Source: DASPUH01 sp035622975 (GTDB lineage: Bacteria; Chloroflexota; Limnocylindria; Limnocylindrales; CSP1-4). From it: 7,620 nucleotides of DNA. The notes beneath the pieces are model-generated. The model saw only the letters and a program-made list of their open reading frames with translations. It was not told where the DNA came from and did no database searches. The translations under genes and the position numbers were made by a program. Every line of letters starts with the position of its first letter. The stretch's first letter is position 1. Location of the stretch: contig DASPUH010000112.1 of the NCBI GenBank assembly GCA_035622975.1, forward strand, positions 1 through 7,620, in the 5' to 3' direction. This document shows positions 4,433 through 7,620 of the stretch, one piece after another.

Positions 4433-7137
4433 CAGGCGGCGGGCGGGTACGGCGCCTCCGCGTCGACGCCCAGGCTCTCCCGTGCCTGGCGGGCCGCGGC
4501 TGCATCGATCCGCCCGCAGCGGGCCAGCTCGGCCACGACGGCCTGGGCGATGTGGGGCGCGTCGATCTCGAAGAAGCGCCGCAGCTCGGCGCGCGTATCG
4601 CTGCGGCCGAAGCCGTCGGTCCCCAGGGCGACCCAGCTGTCCCCCGGGACCCAGCGGGCGATCTGGTCCGGGACGGCCTTCATGAAGTCGCTCACCGCGA
4701 CGACCGGGCCATGGGCGGCCCGCTCGGCGAGTTGTTCCGTGACGAACGGCACGCGGGCAGGGCCGCCCGGATGGAGCCGGTTCCAGCGCTCGACCTCGAG
4801 GGCGTCCGCCCGCAGCAGCTGATAGGAGGTGGCGCTCCACACCTCGGCCGCCACCCCGAGCTGCTCCGCCAGCACGGCCTGGGCTTGCAGCGCCTCCTGC
4901 ATGATCGAGCCGCTGGCGAGGATCGTGGCACGCGGCGGCTTGCGGGCTCCCGTCACGACCGGCGCCTCGCGGAAGCGATAGAGGCCGCGCACGACGCCAT
5001 CCTCGACGCCCGCCGGCAGCGATGGCATGACGTGGTTCTCGTTGTAGAGGGTCAGGTAGTAGACCACGTCCTCGTCGGCATCGAGCATGCGGCGGAGGCC
5101 GTCGCGGATGATGAGGGCCGTCTCGTAGGCGAAGGCCGGGTCGTACGCGTGGACCGCCGGCTGGGTGGAGGCCAGCAGCAGCGAGTGGCCGTCCTCGTGC
5201 TGCAGGCCTTCGCCGTTGAGCGTCGTGCGGCCGGCCGTCGCGCCCAGGAGGAAGCCCCGGGCGCGCGCATCACCGATGGCCCAGAACTGGTCGCCGGTGC
5301 GCTGGAAGCCGAACATCGAGTAGAAGATGTAGAAGGGGATGGTCGGTTCGCCGTGGGTCGCGTAGCTGACCCCGGCGGCCTGGAAGGAGGCCGCGGCGCC
5401 CGCCTCGGTGATGCCCTCCTCCAGCACCTGGCCGTCCCTGGCCTCCCGGTAGGACAGCACGAGGTTCGAGTCGACCGGGTCGTACAGCTGGCCGCGCGCG
5501 GCATAGATGCCGACCTCCCGGAAGAGGGGGTCCATGCCGAACGTCCGCGCCTCGTCGGGCACGATCGGTACGACGCGCCGGCCCAGGCCCGGATCTCGCA
5601 GCAGGTTGCGCAGCAGCTTGCTGAAGGCCATCGTGGTCGAGGCTTCCTGGGTCCCCGAACCGGCCATGAACTCGGCGTAGACGGGGTCGCCGGGCAACTC
5701 GACGGTCACCGGGTGGACGACCCGGCGGGGCAGCGGCCCGCCGAGCACCGCGCGCCGCGCGACGAGGTACTGGATCTCGGGAGCCCTGGGCCCGGGTTTG
5801 TAGTACGGCGCATCCTTGAGCCGGGCGTCGGGGATGGGCAGCTCGAGCCGGTCGCGGAAGACCTTGAGCTCGGCCTCCGAGAGCTTCTTCGCCTGGTGGG
5901 TGATGTTGCGCGCCTCCACGCCGGCGCCGAGCGTCCAGCCCTTGACGGTCTTGGCCAGCACGACGGTCGGCGCGCCCCGGTGGGCGAGCGCGGCGTGGTA
6001 GGCAGCGTAGACCTTGTGGATGTCGTGGCCGCCACGCCGCAGGCGCGTCAGGTCGTCGTCGCTGAGGTGGGCGACCATCGCCTTGAGGCGCGGATCGGGC
6101 CCGAAGAAATGCTCGCGGATGTACCCGCCGGACTCGACCGAGTACTTCTGGAACTCCCCGTCCAGCGTCTCGTTCATGCGGTGGACCAGCACGCCGTCCT
6201 CGTCACGGGCCAGCAGCTCGTCCCACTCGCGGCCCCAGATGACCTTGATGACGTTCCAGCCGGCGCCGCGGAAGAGGCCCTCTAGCTCCTGCACGATCTT
6301 GCCGTTGCCCCGGACGGGACCATCCAGGCGCTGCAGGTTGCAGTTGACCACGAAGGTCAGATTGTCCAGGCCGTCGCGCCCGGCCAGCGACAGGCCGGCG
6401 AGGGCCTCCGGCTCGTCCATCTCGCCGTCGCCCAGGAAGGCCCAGGTGTGGTTGGCGCTGGTGTCCTTCAGCCCGCGCGCGGCGAGGTAGCGGTCGAAGC
6501 GGGCCTGGTAGATGGCCGCCAGCGGCCCCAGGCCCATGGACACCGTGGGGAACTCCCAGAACTCGGGCATGAGGCGCGGATGGGGGTATGAGCTGAGGCC
6601 CTGGCCGGGCACGACCTCGCGCCGGAAGTGGTCCAGCTGGTCCTCCGTGAGCCGCCCCTCCAGGAACGCGCGGGCGTACATGCCGGGCGCGGCGTGGCCC
6701 TGGTAGAAGATGTGGTCGCCCATACCGGGCGCGTCCTTGCCGTGGAAGAAGTGGTTGAAGCCGACCTCGTACAGCGTCGCCGCAGAGGCGTATGTGGCGA
6801 GGTGGCCGCCGATGCCGGGGCTGAAGTTGTTGGCTCGCAGGACCATCGCGACCGCGTTCCAGCGGACCATCCGCCGGATGCGGTGCTCGATCTCCTCGTC
6901 GCCGGGGAACGGCGGCTCCTGCTCCGGGCTGATCGTGTTGATGTAGCGGGTCTGGGTCAGGGCCGGCAAGCCGAGCTGGAGCTGGCGGGCGCGCTTCAGC
7001 AGGCGGTAGAGGATGAACTGGGCCCGGTCGGCGCCCTCGTTGCGGGCGACCGAGTCCAGCGAGTCGATCCAGTCCTGGGTCTCGGTCGGGTCACGATCCG
7101 GCAGCTGGCGCTTGAAGTCGCCGTACTCGTCGAACAT
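4432..7137 (-). CDS. aceE: Pyruvate dehydrogenase E1 component, homodimeric type
   Basis: AceE is the ThDP-dependent first enzyme of the pyruvate dehydrogenase complex. It decarboxylates pyruvate and passes the acetyl group to the lipoyl domain of E2 in the cytoplasm. The 901 residues compare with 887 in E. coli and cover the whole family. Visible marks: NNFSPGIGGHLATYASAATL (104-123), HIFYQGHAAPGMYARAFLEGR (142 onward), the ThDP/Mg motif GDGEMDEPEA (236-245) ending in NCN (265-267) then LQRLDGPVRGNGKI, active-site His414 in ARNITHQAKK, cofactor-activating Glu578 in GITEAG, and YSMFGFQRTGDQFWA, GRTTLNGEGLQHEDGHS and ALGTDGFGRSDTR near the C-terminus. No key residue appears missing. The ATG at 7137 gives MFDEYGDFKRQ; the frame stays open further left-hand but is antisense to ppgK. 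It is divergent from ppgK and coupled to the membrane-protein gene downstream. No E2 or E3 gene is in the window, so the complex must be completed from elsewhere. Confidence 0.97.
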   Translation of the reverse strand: MFDEYGDFKRQLPDRDPTETQDWIDSLDSVARNEGADRAQFILYRLLKRARQLQLGLPALTQTRYINTISPEQEPPFPGDEEIEHRIRRMVRWNAVAMVLRANNFSPGIGGHLATYASAATLYEVGFNHFFHGKDAPGMGDHIFYQGHAAPGMYARAFLEGRLTEDQLDHFRREVVPGQGLSSYPHPRLMPEFWEFPTVSMGLGPLAAIYQARFDRYLAARGLKDTSANHTWAFLGDGEMDEPEALAGLSLAGRDGLDNLTFVVNCNLQRLDGPVRGNGKIVQELEGLFRGAGWNVIKVIWGREWDELLARDEDGVLVHRMNETLDGEFQKYSVESGGYIREHFFGPDPRLKAMVAHLSDDDLTRLRRGGHDIHKVYAAYHAALAHRGAPTVVLAKTVKGWTLGAGVEARNITHQAKKLSEAELKVFRDRLELPIPDARLKDAPYYKPGPRAPEIQYLVARRAVLGGPLPRRVVHPVTVELPGDPVYAEFMAGSGTQEASTTMAFSKLLRNLLRDPGLGRRVVPIVPDEARTFGMDPLFREVGIYAARGQLYDPVDSNLVLSYREARDGQVLEEGITEAGAAASFQAAGVSYATHGEPTIPFYIFYSMFGFQRTGDQFWAIGDARARGFLLGATAGRTTLNGEGLQHEDGHSLLLASTQPAVHAYDPAFAYETALIIRDGLRRMLDADEDVVYYLTLYNENHVMPSLPAGVEDGVVRGLYRFREAPVVTGARKPPRATILASGSIMQEALQAQAVLAEQLGVAAEVWSATSYQLLRADALEVERWNRLHPGGPARVPFVTEQLAERAAHGPVVAVSDFMKAVPDQIARWVPGDSWVALGTDGFGRSDTRAELRRFFEIDAPHIAQAVVAELARCGRIDAAAARQARESLGVDAEAPYPPAA

Positions 7138-7177
7138 GCGCCTCAATACTAGGCGGGGCGGACGTATCCTGCCCCAT
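7138..7177. promoter_or_regulatory. 40-bp divergent promoter between aceE and ppgK, probably leaderless on both sides
   Basis: Only 40 bp separate the two start codons. On the minus strand TAGTAT (7146-7151) ends 8 nt before the aceE ATG. On the plus strand TATCCT (7165-7170) ends 7 nt before the first ppgK ATG. Each is a plausible -10 box at the distance that would put the transcription start at or next to the start codon, i.e. leaderless messages. No strong -35 box is seen for either. GAGG before aceE is only 3 nt from its ATG, too close to be a normal ribosome site, and ppgK has none. RNA polymerase binding on one side would occlude the other. Confidence 0.5.
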
Positions 7178-7620
7178 ATGCGCATGGAAGGACGGGCCCT
7201 CGGCATCGACATCGGCGGCACCGGCATCAAGGGCGCCGTCGTCGATCTGTCCGACGGGCACCTCCTGTCCGACCGGGTGCGGGAGAAGACGCCCCAGCCG
7301 GCCACGCCCGCCGCCGTCGTGGAGGTCACCGCCCGCGTCTGCGAGCGCCTCACCGAGAGCGGCTGGCTGACACCCGACCTCAAGGCGGGGGCCGGGTTCC
7401 CGGCCGTCATCAAGGACGGCCGCTCGCTGAGCGCCGCCAACGTCGACCCGGCGTTCATCGACGCGCCTGTCCAGCAGTTGCTGACCGAGCGCCTGGGGCG
7501 GCCCGTGGTGGTCATCAACGACGCCGATGCGGCCGGGCTGGCAGAGGTGGCCTTCGGGGCCGGCCGCGGCCACCCCGGGGTGGTCATGCTGCTGACCATC
7601 GGGACCGGCATCGGGTCGGC
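7178..7620 (+). CDS. ppgK: Polyphosphate glucokinase, ROK family (3' partial)
   Basis: The first 147 residues of a ROK-family sugar kinase run off the right edge; the usual length is about 250-270. PpgK phosphorylates glucose to glucose-6-phosphate in the cytoplasm using polyphosphate (often also ATP). Marks close to the mycobacterial enzyme are the N-terminal phosphate loop GIDIGGTGIKGAVVDL, KTPQPATPAAV, GFPAVI, SAANVD, the sugar-binding and catalytic motif NDADAAGLAE, and the second phosphate motif LLTIGTGIGS at the edge. TPQPATP and NDADAAG favour PpgK over ATP-only ROK glucokinases. The start is ATG at 7178, with another in-frame ATG at 7184; no ribosome site precedes either, so a leaderless message is likely. 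It shares a 40-bp divergent promoter with aceE, putting glucose entry and pyruvate oxidation side by side. Confidence 0.92.
   Translation, partial: MRMEGRALGIDIGGTGIKGAVVDLSDGHLLSDRVREKTPQPATPAAVVEVTARVCERLTESGWLTPDLKAGAGFPAVIKDGRSLSAANVDPAFIDAPVQQLLTERLGRPVVVINDADAAGLAEVAFGAGRGHPGVVMLLTIGTGIGS

Noticed and set aside
4433..4840. 136-residue N-terminal extension of the membrane protein
   Set aside because: The stretch lies inside aceE in another frame and reads as Arg/Pro/Gly-rich sequence; the signal-like hydrophobic start and the TGATG overlap place the true start at 4432.
4345..6285. Long plus-strand open frame (646 codons) opposite aceE
   Set aside because: It is antisense to aceE, whose homology is unmistakable. 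The translation is Arg/Gly/Asp-rich without any family motif, a usual by-product of GC-rich coding DNA.
7138..7611. 158-residue N-terminal extension of AceE
   Set aside because: It would be antisense to ppgK, which matches polyphosphate glucokinase closely, and AceE homologues begin near the DEYGDFKRQ-like region.

Overview
This is a very GC-rich bacterial window with tightly packed genes. Most coding is on the minus strand, and short partial genes sit on the plus strand at both ends. The organism is probably a high-GC soil or sediment bacterium from Chloroflexota (Limnocylindria-like) or Actinomycetota. The reasons are a homodimeric-type pyruvate dehydrogenase E1, a polyphosphate glucokinase very close to actinobacterial PpgK, a membrane protein of the family often annotated as 'fenitrothion hydrolase' in those phyla, and an XRE-type regulator of a kind I associate with Chloroflexota. 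This placement is inference from memory of the families, not a search.

Layout from left to right. Positions 1-108 (+) hold the last 35 codons of an unidentified gene that enters from the left. It converges on and overlaps an XRE-family helix-turn-helix gene (2-691, -). That gene looks frame-damaged at both ends. A noncoding gap of about 440 bp (692-1135) holds three imperfect tandem copies of a 22-23 nt unit, a perfect 19-nt palindrome inside a 121-nt inverted-repeat element, and a 17-nt tandem duplication. Next, on the minus strand, is a two-gene unit: a small double zinc-ribbon, Gly/Tyr-rich protein with a TTG start (2472-2858), followed 13 bp later by a secreted or lipid-anchored PQQ-type sugar (sorbosone/glucose) dehydrogenase (1136-2458). 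A terminator-like hairpin lies inside the signal-peptide codons of the second gene. Upstream is another minus-strand unit, aceE (4432-7137), whose TGA stop overlaps the ATG of a multi-pass membrane protein (3020-4432) in a TGATG junction. The window ends with the start of ppgK (7178 onward, +), divergent from aceE across a gap of only 40 bp.

How the genes may work together. PpgK makes glucose-6-phosphate from glucose and polyphosphate. AceE commits pyruvate to acetyl-CoA. The PQQ-type dehydrogenase would oxidise aldoses outside the cytoplasmic membrane. The theme is sugar and central-carbon oxidation. The least expected link is the translational coupling of an uncharacterised polytopic membrane protein to aceE, with no E2/E3 subunit genes in the window. 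I found no CRISPR array, transposase, tRNA or rRNA. No complete new multi-gene system can be demonstrated here. The points most worth a second look are the aceE/membrane-protein coupling, the hairpin inside the dehydrogenase gene, the structured gap at 934-1054, and the compact divergent aceE/ppgK promoter.
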